A stretch of 64,000 nucleotides of DNA from Corynebacterium sp. 13CS0277 (GTDB taxonomy: Bacteria > Actinomycetota > Actinomycetes > Mycobacteriales > Mycobacteriaceae). The notes beneath the pieces were generated by a model that made no database searches, had not been told where the DNA came from, and saw only the letters and a program-made list of their open reading frames with translations. Positions 52,344 to 61,554 of the stretch are shown here, in pieces. Location: assembly GCF_002994655.1 (NCBI RefSeq), contig NZ_PPDL01000004.1:97820-161819 (forward strand), given 5' to 3'. Position 1 is the stretch's first letter, and every line of letters begins with the position of its first letter. The translations under genes and the position numbers were made by a program.

Positions 52344-54080
52344 GTGACGAAACGCCCCGCCCCCGAGATCGCCACCCTCGCCGACACCCGGCCCGCCGAG
52401 GTGCCGTATACGGTCGCCGACTACCTCTTCGACCGCATCGCGCAGACCGGCATCGAGGAGATCTTCGGCGTGCCCGGCGACTTCAACCTGCCGTTCCTCG
52501 ACAACATCCTGGAGCACCCGCAGCTGCGCTGGGTGGGCAACAACAATGAGCTCAACGCCGGCTACGCCGCCGACGGCTACGCCCGCATCACCGGCTTTGC
52601 CGCCATGGTCACCACCTTCGGCGTCGGCGAACTGTCCGCCATCAACGCCACCGGCGGTTCCTTCGCGGAGAACGTCCCCGTGCTGCACATCGTGGGCGCG
52701 CCGGCGCGCTGGAGCCAAAACAATCACCTCAAGGTGCACCACACGCTTGCCGATGGCGACTACCGGCACTTCTACGACATGGCCACCCACGTGACCTGCG
52801 CGCAGGCGTGGCTCACCCCGGAGAACGCCGCGAAGGAAATCGACCGGGTCATCCGCACGATGCTCACCCAGTCCCGCCCCGGCTACGTGGTGCTCTCCCC
52901 GGACGTGGCGGCCGCGCCCTGCGCCCGCCCCTGGGGGTCCATCGCCGAGGACATCGGGCAGATCACCGCGCCGACGGCACTCGCCGCCTTTGAGGCCGCA
53001 GCCACGGAATTCCTCCGGGGGCACACCGCCATGATCGTCGCCGACCGGCTCATCGAACGCTACTCCGCCCAGGACGCCACCGACGCACTCATCGCCTCCT
53101 GCGCGCTGCCGTACGCCACCCTGCCGTGGTCCGTCGGCGTCGTCGATACCGACAGCCCCCGCTACGTCGGCGCCTACTGGGCGGCGGTGTCCACCCCACG
53201 CACCCTCCACGCCGTGGAAGGGGCGGAACGCCTCATCATGATCGGCACCCTGCTCACCGACACCGCCACCGCGGGCTTCAGCGCCGACATTGATGACGCG
53301 GACATTGTGGCCATCGACCCGCTGTCCGCCCGCGTCGGCACCACCGAATTCGGCCCCATCGCCATGGCCGACGGTATCGCCGCCGTCCAGCGCGCCATCG
53401 CCGCCGCGCGCCCGACCCCGCAGCCCCTGCAGCCCGCAGCGACCACCACGCCCGCCCCCATCGACGGCGCGCAGCCGCTGCGCCAGGATGACCTGTGGGA
53501 CATCATCACCGGCTGGTTGCCCAGCGACTCCATCCTCGTCGCCGACCTTGGCACCACCATGTTCGGGCTGGCCGGCAAACCCCTGCCGAAGGGCGCGTGG
53601 TCCATGGGGCAGCCGGTGTGGGCCTCCATCGGTTTTGCGCTGCCGGCCGCCCTCGGCGCGGGCATCGCCGCCCCGGAACGCCGCACCGTGCTCGTCACCG
53701 GTGACGGTGCCGCCCAGCTGACCGTGCAGGAAATCTCCACCATGCTGCGGGAGAAAACCCACCCCATCATCCTGCTCATCAACAACGCCGGCTACACCGT
53801 GGAACGCGCCATCCACGGCCCGCACGCCCTCTACAACGACATCAGCACCTACAACTGGCAGCAGGTGCCGTTGGCGCTCGGGGGTTCGGACGCCGACACC
53901 CTGGTGCTGCGGGCCGGCACCCCGGACGAGCTGGGCGGCGCCCTTGCCCGCGCCTGGGACACCCCCGACAAGCTCGTGTGGGTGGAAGTGATGATGGACC
54001 CGCAGGACGTGCCCACCAGCCTGGCGAACTTCACCGCCACCGTCGCCGCCAGCATGCGCGCCCACGCCGCACGCTCTTAG
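52344..54080 (+). CDS. Indolepyruvate/phenylpyruvate-type decarboxylase
   Basis: A 578-residue thiamine diphosphate enzyme of the pyruvate/indolepyruvate decarboxylase family, releasing CO2 from 2-oxo acids to give aldehydes. The cofactor-activating glutamate is in GNNNELNAGYAADGYAR, the HH pair in LKVHHTLADGD, and the ThDP-Mg motif runs from GDGAAQLT to NNAGYTVER. The Gln/Gly-rich linker near residues 355-375 is normal. The start is uncertain: GTG at 52344 has GAGGAC about ten bases before it and places the family's first segment (YTVADYLFDRI) near residue 23. Together with the dehydrogenase upstream it forms an Ehrlich-type route from aromatic amino acid oxo acids. Confidence 0.9.
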   Translation: MTKRPAPEIATLADTRPAEVPYTVADYLFDRIAQTGIEEIFGVPGDFNLPFLDNILEHPQLRWVGNNNELNAGYAADGYARITGFAAMVTTFGVGELSAINATGGSFAENVPVLHIVGAPARWSQNNHLKVHHTLADGDYRHFYDMATHVTCAQAWLTPENAAKEIDRVIRTMLTQSRPGYVVLSPDVAAAPCARPWGSIAEDIGQITAPTALAAFEAAATEFLRGHTAMIVADRLIERYSAQDATDALIASCALPYATLPWSVGVVDTDSPRYVGAYWAAVSTPRTLHAVEGAERLIMIGTLLTDTATAGFSADIDDADIVAIDPLSARVGTTEFGPIAMADGIAAVQRAIAAARPTPQPLQPAATTTPAPIDGAQPLRQDDLWDIITGWLPSDSILVADLGTTMFGLAGKPLPKGAWSMGQPVWASIGFALPAALGAGIAAPERRTVLVTGDGAAQLTVQEISTMLREKTHPIILLINNAGYTVERAIHGPHALYNDISTYNWQQVPLALGGSDADTLVLRAGTPDELGGALARAWDTPDKLVWVEVMMDPQDVPTSLANFTATVAASMRAHAARS

Positions 54081-54944
54081 GAGTCTCTGGGGTTGGCATT
54101 GCGGCTCCGTGCGGTTGCTGCAGTGCGGGGAGAGTGTGTGTGTTGCATAGGATGCAGGTTTCCTGCGGCGTCGGCGTTCGGCTTGCGCCGCCATAGCGTG
54201 TCCGTGGGCTTCGCCGCAGGGTTTTGTCCTGTGATTCATCTCTTAGCGATGTGGGCGCTGTGGGGTGCTTCCGCGCCGTCGTGTGTGGGGTGGGCGGCGC
54301 GCTGTGCGTGGGGGTAGGTAGGGGGTGGGTGCTGGCGTGGGTTCGGGTGGCTCTGTTGTGGATTCGGGCATCGCATCGGTGGACTCCGCGCGGCAATGGA
54401 GAAGCGTCCGGGATGGGTGCTGCAGCCGCGCGTGGTTGCGTGGTGGGATGTGTGGGTGCTGGGTGTGGGGTGCGTCCGTTCGGGTGTGACGTGGCGTTTT
54501 TCGGTTGGATTCTTCAGCGATGGTTGTGTCCAGTCGCACCTATCTCTTCATGTGGGAATGTGTGGATTCGGTGGGGATTGGGGACACTTTGCCCCCGGTG
54601 TATCACTGTGTCGCAGGCCGCAGAATGTGGGATCGGGCATGTCTGTTGGCGGGGTTTCAGTGAAATATGGGGGTAGGTTGCGGGGGTAGCTGCTTATGGT
54701 GATGTGTGCATGTGGTGCTTGTGTGCGCTGCCTGGGATTTGTGGTGAATGGCCTGGAAAAACGCTTGTCGTAGCATATCTGCTACCCCTCCTGTGCGTGG
54801 CCTGCTTCGCATTTTTGTTTACGTTGTGTTGTGGCCCACAGACTCTGTGGGTACATTGGCGGGCAGTAAGAAAACGTCAGATGTTTGCGGTGTGCGGCTG
54901 TGCTCGCGCGCGCCCGCCCCGCCAGGATCCGTAAAGGACGAGCC
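54081..54944. other. Long G/T-rich region without a gene
   Basis: About 860 bases, poorer in GC than the flanks and rich in G and T on the plus strand. The frames here encode Cys/Gly/Val/Trp-rich sequences without ribosome binding sites and look spurious. It separates the aromatic block from the sialidase block. Confidence 0.45.
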
Positions 54945-57254
54945 ATGGCACAACTCCCCGCCACGGTGGTGGCCATCACTGGAGAAGTTCCCGAGTCCAC
55001 TCCCATCGACCCCGCCCAGCGCACCGCCCGCGGCAGTCTCGTGCTTGGGTTCCGCACGACCGTTGACGGGCCCCTGCTGGAGATCCTTGGCGAGAAAGGT
55101 TCACTCGCCCTGGAGATTGCGGGCGGCCGCCTCGATGGCAGGGTCATTGCGGAGGCGGGCATCCGCCACATCGACGCCGAGGACACGCTCGGCTTGGATG
55201 ACGGTCACGAGCACACCATCGGACTCACCGTCGATGAGACGGGCATGCACGTCTTCGTCGATGGCTACGAGGCCTTCACCACGAGCCTCGGGGTGTGGAC
55301 TGAAGCTCTGCACGCCACCGAGATCCTCGTTGACGCGGACGGCATCATGTCCGCCACCCGACTGGTCCTCTTTGCCGATGCGCTGAGCTCCAAAGCTCAC
55401 GTCGCGCAGGCCACTCCCCAGGCCCCACTCATCGAATTCGCGGCCGCCGAACTCAGCTCCCGCGATGCGGCGCGCTGCAGCGCCCTAACGCACGGCAGCT
55501 TGCGCGCCCGGATGCGGGCCCGCGGGATGGGTCAGGGCGGCACCATCATCGCCGCTGAGGGCAGCGCAGGCCGTCTCGCACTGGAACTCCGGGCCGATGG
55601 CCTGCACTACACCGTGTGGGACAGTGCCGGCTGCGAACTGGCCACCGTTGCCGCGCCCGGACACTACGACGACGGTTCCTGGCACGATGTCGTGCTGACC
55701 TCCGGGCGGGGCGCGCTCATCCTCTACGCCGATGGCACCCAGGTGGGGCAAGCCCCTGGAGCAGCCTTCTTTGGCGACATTGGCACTGTCCGGCGAGTCA
55801 CCGTTGGCATGAACCTCGAAGGCTCCCGCTTGTTTGGGGAGGCACAGACCGCCGCGATCTTCGACAGCGTTCTTAGCGACCACCAGGTCAAAAGGCTTGC
55901 TGGGACGAGCCCCCTGCCGGTCCAGGCCCTGTTCGACACAGGCATGGCGGGCTCTGCCTCCTACCGTATCCCCAGCATTCTCACCCTCGACTCCGGGGTC
56001 GTGCTCGCAGGCGCTGACCAGCGGGTGAGCATCGCCAACGACTCTCCCAACGACATCAACTTCGTGCTGCGCCGCAGCCTCGACGGCGGGCACACTTGGG
56101 AGGAGCTTCAGACGCTCATCACCTACCCCGGCAGTGGTCGGCTGGGGGCCTCCGTCATCGACTCCGTTCTTGTGCAGGATCACTCCACCGGGCGGGTGCT
56201 CGTCCTCATCGATCACTTCCCCGGCGGTATCGGGCAACCCAACTGCGCCGCAGGCACCGGCTACTCCGAGGCCGGGGAGATGTTGCTCCACGACCGTGCT
56301 GGCGGCGAGTACATTCTCCGGGCCGACGGGCGGGTGGAACACGTCGATGGCACAGACACCGACTACCGCGTGGCCGCTGACGGCAGCGTCACCCGCGGCG
56401 GCGCGGCCGCCGGCAACATCTACCTCGCCTACGGTGTCGACCCCGACGAGAGCCTGTTCACCGCGCGGACCAGTTACCTGCAGATGATCTACTCCGATGA
56501 CGACGGGGCCACCTGGTCCGATCCCATCGACATCACCGCCCAGGTTAAAGCCCCTTGGATGCGATTCTTCGGCACCTCCCCCGGCAACGGCATCCAACTG
56601 GCCAGCGGTCGGATCCTCGTGCCCGTGTACTACAACCACGAAGAAGGCATCACCTTCTCCTGCGCCGCCATCTACTCCGACGACGGTGGCAACACATGGC
56701 ATTTGGGGGCCTCCCCAAACGATGGGCGCACGCTTGATGGTGTGGAGCTGCACTCCCGCACTCTGACCGACGATCGCGGCAGCCTTCACGAATCCGCTCT
56801 TGTCGAAGGTTCCGACGGCAGCGTGCACGTGTTCATGCGGAACCAGCACCCCTCGGGACGTGTCGCCCACGCCATCAGCCGTGACGGCGGGGAGACCTGG
56901 GGCGACGTCACTTACGAAGAACAACTCACCGAGATCTTCTCCCAACCGAATGCCATTCGCGTACAGCTCGACGCACAGCAGGCCGCCCAGTACGGGGCCG
57001 AGTACGCCATCGTTTTCGCCAACGCCTCCCGCATGCTGCCTTTTCGTGGCTGCGGAGTGCTCCGCGCCAGCTTTGACGACGGACACACTTGGCCGCACAA
57101 CAAAGTCTTCAACCCCCGGCACTACGTCTACCAGTGCATGACCCAGCTACCTGACGGACGCATCGGGTTGCTGTGGGAACGAGAAACCCAGGGCCTGTTC
57201 TTCACGCCCCTGGACTTCGAGTGGATCACCGAGTCCCGTAGCACCATCAGCTGA
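54945..57254 (+). CDS. GH33 sialidase without signal peptide
   Basis: A 769-residue exo-alpha-sialidase. Residues 1-335 hold two laminin-G/concanavalin-like domains (with the GSLVLGFRT and GSLRARMRARG strands), followed by the six-bladed propeller from R341-I-P343. Asp boxes are visible as SLDGGHTW, SDDDGATW, SDDGGNTW, SRDGGETW and SFDDGHTW. The acid/base Asp lies in GADQR, and the nucleophile Tyr with its Glu partner is in the late YQCMTQLPDGRIGLLWE stretch. No signal or anchor is present, so it may act in the cytoplasm on imported sialosides or leave by an unknown way. AAAGGACG precedes the ATG. Confidence 0.9.
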   Translation: MAQLPATVVAITGEVPESTPIDPAQRTARGSLVLGFRTTVDGPLLEILGEKGSLALEIAGGRLDGRVIAEAGIRHIDAEDTLGLDDGHEHTIGLTVDETGMHVFVDGYEAFTTSLGVWTEALHATEILVDADGIMSATRLVLFADALSSKAHVAQATPQAPLIEFAAAELSSRDAARCSALTHGSLRARMRARGMGQGGTIIAAEGSAGRLALELRADGLHYTVWDSAGCELATVAAPGHYDDGSWHDVVLTSGRGALILYADGTQVGQAPGAAFFGDIGTVRRVTVGMNLEGSRLFGEAQTAAIFDSVLSDHQVKRLAGTSPLPVQALFDTGMAGSASYRIPSILTLDSGVVLAGADQRVSIANDSPNDINFVLRRSLDGGHTWEELQTLITYPGSGRLGASVIDSVLVQDHSTGRVLVLIDHFPGGIGQPNCAAGTGYSEAGEMLLHDRAGGEYILRADGRVEHVDGTDTDYRVAADGSVTRGGAAAGNIYLAYGVDPDESLFTARTSYLQMIYSDDDGATWSDPIDITAQVKAPWMRFFGTSPGNGIQLASGRILVPVYYNHEEGITFSCAAIYSDDGGNTWHLGASPNDGRTLDGVELHSRTLTDDRGSLHESALVEGSDGSVHVFMRNQHPSGRVAHAISRDGGETWGDVTYEEQLTEIFSQPNAIRVQLDAQQAAQYGAEYAIVFANASRMLPFRGCGVLRASFDDGHTWPHNKVFNPRHYVYQCMTQLPDGRIGLLWERETQGLFFTPLDFEWITESRSTIS

Positions 57255-57281
57255 TCCGATACGGCTGCCGGGATGCCTATT

Positions 57282-57326
57282 GCCCCTCTTTCCTTCTTTC
57301 TCTTTCTTCTTCACCTCTGTCTTCGC
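57282..57326 (+). promoter_or_regulatory. Pyrimidine-rich leader of the Tat sialidase gene
   Basis: The gap between the two sialidase genes is a C/T tract with almost no purines, followed by CTAGGAG before the ATG. Confidence 0.5.
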
Positions 57327-57348
57327 CACATTTCATCTAGGAGTTCTT

Positions 57349-59745
57349 ATGAACGACATGCAACTATCCCGCCGCACCACGCTCAAGGGCATGGCCGCAG
57401 TGATGGCCGCGGGGCTCGTTAACTGGGGCCCCATGCCGCACGCGTGGGCGCAGGAATTCACCGTCGCTGATGACGCGGCGGCGGAGCGTATTCCGCTGCG
57501 CCCCGGGCAGGAAACCCCCGTCGGCGACGCGGCAGCGCTGGGCGGTGAGTCCGCCACCCTGCTGTTCCGCTACCAGGCAGAGCCTGGAAGCACTGGCCCC
57601 ATCGTTCAGGCCCGGGCCGGTGGTTCAGCGGTGTTTGGCGTTGCGATCGACCGCGGCCACCTCGAGTTTGGCGAGCAGCTCCGTTTCCCCGTGGCCAGCG
57701 ATCGTCCGGCACACCTCGATGATGGGCACCCCCACTGGGTGGCGCTCGTTGTCGACCCGCAGGGCACTCGTGTGTTCCTCGATGGGCAGTACGCCCATTC
57801 CACGACGCGCACCTATTCGGAGCGCGCCCAGGCCGCGACTGTGATGGCTGGCGGTGGAAACGTGACTGGCTGGGTCTCTGACGTGGTGTGCACCGACCGT
57901 GCACTTTCTCCGGAGGAGATCTCCCGGATGTGCACCCTGCCTGTGCCGGTCGGTTCCTGGCAGGGGCCCTTCGACGTTGCCCCCAGGGTTCCCCTGGTCA
58001 ACCGTCTGCCCGACCTTGGGGAGCAGCTGCCGACGGAAGGTACCCTCTTCGTCGAGTTCACGACGGTCGACCGGGGCGTGGTCTCCCTCATGAGCGTGGG
58101 TGATTCCCGCGCGGACGCAACGGACCTCACACTAGCCCTCAATGACGGGGCACTCGTCGTCGAGCACCGTACCCGCGGACGCTTCGCCATGAAGTTCACC
58201 GTTGCTGGCGACTGGGCCGACGGCGAACGCCACAGCGTTGCGATGAGCACCTCACCGCACGGCAGCATCGTCTACGTCGATGGCTCTGAGGTTGAACGGC
58301 ACTCCCACTCGTCGTTCATCGCGGGGCTGGGTGGTGCAACCGGACTGTGGTTGGGCGGCAATACCGACAACCACGGGGAGGAATGGAAGCTCACCGGCAC
58401 CATTCACCGGGCCGCTGTGTTCCAGCAGCCGCTGCTGTGGCAACAGGTTGCGCAGCTCGCTGAGCAGCCCATCGCGGTTTCGCGTGCCCTGTTCGACCGC
58501 GGTTATGGCGGTTCCGCCAGCTACCGCATCCCCACCCTGCTGCGGACTCAGGCCGGCACCCTGTTGGCCTGCGCCGACCAGCGCACCGCCAGCCCCTATG
58601 ACAGCCCGAACCACATTCAGACGGCGGTACGCCGCAGTGAAGACGGCGGGCACACTTGGGAGGACGTGCAGGTTGCGATCACTCAACCCGGATCGGGCCG
58701 CTCCGGGGCCTCTGTCATCGATACCTGCCTCGTGCAGGATCGCGACTCCGGCCGCATCATCATGATCGTTGACCGCTTCCCGGGTGGTGGCGGCCAGGCC
58801 AACTCGCGAGCCACCACTGGCTATGACGCCCAGGGGCGCAAGCTGCTCACCGATACCAAGGGCACCGTGTATACGCTGCAGGCCGATGGCACCGTCGACG
58901 GCACCGACTTTATCGTGGACACGGATGGCACGATCCGCCGCGACGGGGTGGAGGTGGGCAACATTCACCTCCCCGGCGGGCCGCTGAGTGAAGAACGGAC
59001 CGCCTACATGGTGATGGTCAGCAGCATGGACGACGGCCGCACCTGGTCCGAACCCGTCGACATCACCCACCAGGTCAAGCAGCCGTGGATGCGTTTCCTC
59101 GGTACCGGTCCGGGGTCAGCGCTCCAGACGACCTCCGGGCGGATGTTGGTGCCGGTGTACTTCAACAATGCTCGCTCCAGCGCCAACGTCTACAGCGCCG
59201 GGGTTATCTTCTCCGACGACGGTGGCATCAACTGGAACCTCGGAGGCAGCCCCAACGGGGACCTCGACCTGGAGACCTTTAATGATCGGCGTCGCGCCGC
59301 CCATGAGGCCACCATTGCGCAGACCGCCGACGGCACCATCCACATGTTCATGCGGAACCTGGGCCCCCACGTCCTGCATTCCACCAGTGACGACGACGGG
59401 GACACCTGGACTGTGCCAGTCGCACTCACCCAGGTGCCGGAGATTTTCTCGCAGCCCAATGTCCTCGCCATCGGTGGAAACCAGCTGGTGTTCTCCAACG
59501 CGTCGAAGCGGTTCCCCGGTGATTCCGGCCGTTCCCGCGAACGGGGCCGCGGAGTGCTCCGCTACAGCGACGACGGGGGCCGCACGTTCAGCCGCAACCG
59601 GGTGTTCCGGCCGGACACCTACGTGTACTCCTCCATGGTGCTTCTCGACGATTCCACTATCGGTCTGCTGTGGGAAATGGAATGGGATGGCATCTACTTC
59701 GCCCACGTTCCCATCGACTGGATCCTCGCCGGCAGGATGGCGTAA
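57349..59745 (+). CDS. Secreted GH33 sialidase with Tat signal
   Basis: A 798-residue paralogue of the preceding gene. The N-terminus has a twin-arginine signal (SRRTTLKG, hydrophobic stretch, then AWA-Q cleavage site near residue 34), so it should be folded in the cytoplasm and exported by Tat. Two laminin-G-like domains (about 35-385) precede the propeller beginning at R393-I-P395. Asp boxes are SEDGGHTW, SMDDGRTW, SDDGGINW, SDDDGDTW and SDDGGRTF. There is no LPXTG or C-terminal anchor, so release to the medium is likely. AGGAG lies five bases before the ATG. Confidence 0.92.
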   Translation: MNDMQLSRRTTLKGMAAVMAAGLVNWGPMPHAWAQEFTVADDAAAERIPLRPGQETPVGDAAALGGESATLLFRYQAEPGSTGPIVQARAGGSAVFGVAIDRGHLEFGEQLRFPVASDRPAHLDDGHPHWVALVVDPQGTRVFLDGQYAHSTTRTYSERAQAATVMAGGGNVTGWVSDVVCTDRALSPEEISRMCTLPVPVGSWQGPFDVAPRVPLVNRLPDLGEQLPTEGTLFVEFTTVDRGVVSLMSVGDSRADATDLTLALNDGALVVEHRTRGRFAMKFTVAGDWADGERHSVAMSTSPHGSIVYVDGSEVERHSHSSFIAGLGGATGLWLGGNTDNHGEEWKLTGTIHRAAVFQQPLLWQQVAQLAEQPIAVSRALFDRGYGGSASYRIPTLLRTQAGTLLACADQRTASPYDSPNHIQTAVRRSEDGGHTWEDVQVAITQPGSGRSGASVIDTCLVQDRDSGRIIMIVDRFPGGGGQANSRATTGYDAQGRKLLTDTKGTVYTLQADGTVDGTDFIVDTDGTIRRDGVEVGNIHLPGGPLSEERTAYMVMVSSMDDGRTWSEPVDITHQVKQPWMRFLGTGPGSALQTTSGRMLVPVYFNNARSSANVYSAGVIFSDDGGINWNLGGSPNGDLDLETFNDRRRAAHEATIAQTADGTIHMFMRNLGPHVLHSTSDDDGDTWTVPVALTQVPEIFSQPNVLAIGGNQLVFSNASKRFPGDSGRSRERGRGVLRYSDDGGRTFSRNRVFRPDTYVYSSMVLLDDSTIGLLWEMEWDGIYFAHVPIDWILAGRMA

Positions 59746-59819
59746 CCCGCTTTCACACGTGTCCATGACCCCGGGGCGCGGCACCGATGTCTGACCCGCT
59801 CGCCCCGGGGCGGGGCACC

Positions 59820-59860
59820 CCACACTCTTTTCTTCCGTCTTCTTCCTTTCCTCGCCCGCC
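59820..59860 (+). promoter_or_regulatory. Pyrimidine-rich leader of the nanT-like gene
   Basis: A C/T tract in the gap between the sialidase and transporter genes, followed by AGAAAGG before the ATG. Confidence 0.45.
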
Positions 59861-59899
59861 CACAGGCGGCGGGCGGTCACGCCAGAAAGGCAGCCACAC

Positions 59900-61381
59900 A
59901 TGACTCCACACACCCCCACCCCCGATGCCACCCGCGCTCTTCCCTGGTACAAGCAGCTGTCCCGGGAGAAGTGGAAGGCGTTCTTCGCCGCCTGGCTTGG
60001 TGTGCTCCTCGACGGCTACGACTTCGTCCTCATCTCCTTTGCATTGCCCGCCATCCGTGAGGCCTTCGGGCTGAGCCTTGTGCAGGCCGCTTCCCTCGTG
60101 TCGGCGGCGTTCGTATCCCGCTGGATTGGTGGCCTCATCCTCGGAGCCCTGGCCGATAAGGTGGGCCGTAAGCCGGCGATGATCATCTCCATCTTCCTGT
60201 TTGCTGGCGGTTCCGTCCTCATGGCGTTCGCCCCGGGCTTCTGGCTGCTGTTCGTCTGCCGCCTCGTCATCGGTTTCGCGATGGCAGGGGAGTACTCTTC
60301 CTCCGCCACCTACGTCATCGAGTCCTGGCCGAAGCACATGCGTAATAAGGCATCCGGGTTCTTGCTCTCGGGCTTTGCGTTTGGCGTCATCCTCGCCGCC
60401 CAGGTCAACCAGCACCTCACCGCCGCGGTCGATGCGTGGCACCCGGGCTGGGGATGGCGCGCACTGTTCCTTACTGGCATCGTGCCGATCATCGTCGCGA
60501 TCTACATGCGCCGTTCTCTCCCGGAGGCTACCGACTGGGAGGAACAAAAGAAGCAGGAGACGGGTAACAACGACATGCTCGCGATCCTCTTCGGTGGCCC
60601 CCGCAAAGTCCTCAACGTTGTCGGAGTGGTGGTGGCCGCAGTGTTCCTGCTGCTTATCTTCTCCGAGGTGCATCTGCCGGCGCTGCTTATCGCGGTCCTC
60701 GGGGTCGCCTGTGGCGGCATCTTCATCGGCTTCATTTACCAGTTCGATCCGCAGCGCTGGGTCATCGGTGTGGCGATCATGGTGACGATCTTCGCGTCCT
60801 TCATGTACACCTGGCCCATCCAGGGCCTGCTGCCCACCTACCTCAAGGATGTCGGCATGGACCCGGCGACCGTGTCTTCCGTCGTGACCTTCGCCGGCCT
60901 TGGCAACGCCCTCGGCTACATCACCGCAGGATTCATGGGTGACAAATTCGGCATGCGCCGCTGGTACGCCCTGTCGCTTATCATCTCCCAGCTGCTCGTC
61001 TTCCCCCTGTTTATGCAGAACGGTAAGTGGGTGGCACTCGTGGCTGCGCTCCTGTTCTTTAACCAGATGTTTGGCCAGGGTGTCTCCGGCCTGCTGCCGA
61101 AGTGGGTGTCCTCCTACTTCCCTGTGGAGCGCCGCGCCGCCGGCCTTGGATTCTGCTACAACGTCGGTGCCCTTGGCGGTGCCGTCGGCCCTGTGCTCGG
61201 TGCCGCGATCGCCGGTCACTGGTCCCTCGGCGGTGCGCTCGCCGTGTTGTCCGTCGGCTTTGCCGGCATCGTGATCGCCTCCATCGGTCTCAATCTGCCG
61301 CGTGCCCTGCAGAAGCTCGTCAACCCTGCAGCAGTGCGCCCCGAGGATGGCAACGACGAGATCATCAACGCCGCCGATTAG
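59900..61381 (+). CDS. nanT: Sialic acid:H+ symporter, NanT-like
   Basis: A 493-residue MFS importer. The opening SREKWKAFFAAWLGVLLDGYDF closely follows the E. coli NanT pattern, with the LADKVGRKPAM loop motif and 14 rather than 12 hydrophobic segments, including the extra pair near residues 225-265 that marks NanT. Position directly after two sialidases supports uptake of the released N-acetylneuraminate. The catabolic genes nanA, nanK and nanE are not in the window. AGAAAGG lies nine bases before the ATG. Confidence 0.9.
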   Translation: MTPHTPTPDATRALPWYKQLSREKWKAFFAAWLGVLLDGYDFVLISFALPAIREAFGLSLVQAASLVSAAFVSRWIGGLILGALADKVGRKPAMIISIFLFAGGSVLMAFAPGFWLLFVCRLVIGFAMAGEYSSSATYVIESWPKHMRNKASGFLLSGFAFGVILAAQVNQHLTAAVDAWHPGWGWRALFLTGIVPIIVAIYMRRSLPEATDWEEQKKQETGNNDMLAILFGGPRKVLNVVGVVVAAVFLLLIFSEVHLPALLIAVLGVACGGIFIGFIYQFDPQRWVIGVAIMVTIFASFMYTWPIQGLLPTYLKDVGMDPATVSSVVTFAGLGNALGYITAGFMGDKFGMRRWYALSLIISQLLVFPLFMQNGKWVALVAALLFFNQMFGQGVSGLLPKWVSSYFPVERRAAGLGFCYNVGALGGAVGPVLGAAIAGHWSLGGALAVLSVGFAGIVIASIGLNLPRALQKLVNPAAVRPEDGNDEIINAAD

Positions 61382-61554
61382 TGCCCCACACCAGGGGCGC
61401 TCACCCGCGCCCCTGCGCGCTGGGCGGCGAAACTCACACCCCCGAATCCGCCCCTGCGTCGCGGCGGGCGGCGCATCCTTAAACTACCGATCCCCGCGAC
61501 GCCGCGGGGCGCAAAGCCCAGGCGCCGCCCCGACACCCAAGGAGTGTTGACCCC

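Noticed and set aside
54224..54676. 150-residue frame in the G/T-rich gap
   Set aside because: Cys/Gly/Val/Trp-rich sequence that follows from base bias, with no ribosome binding site.
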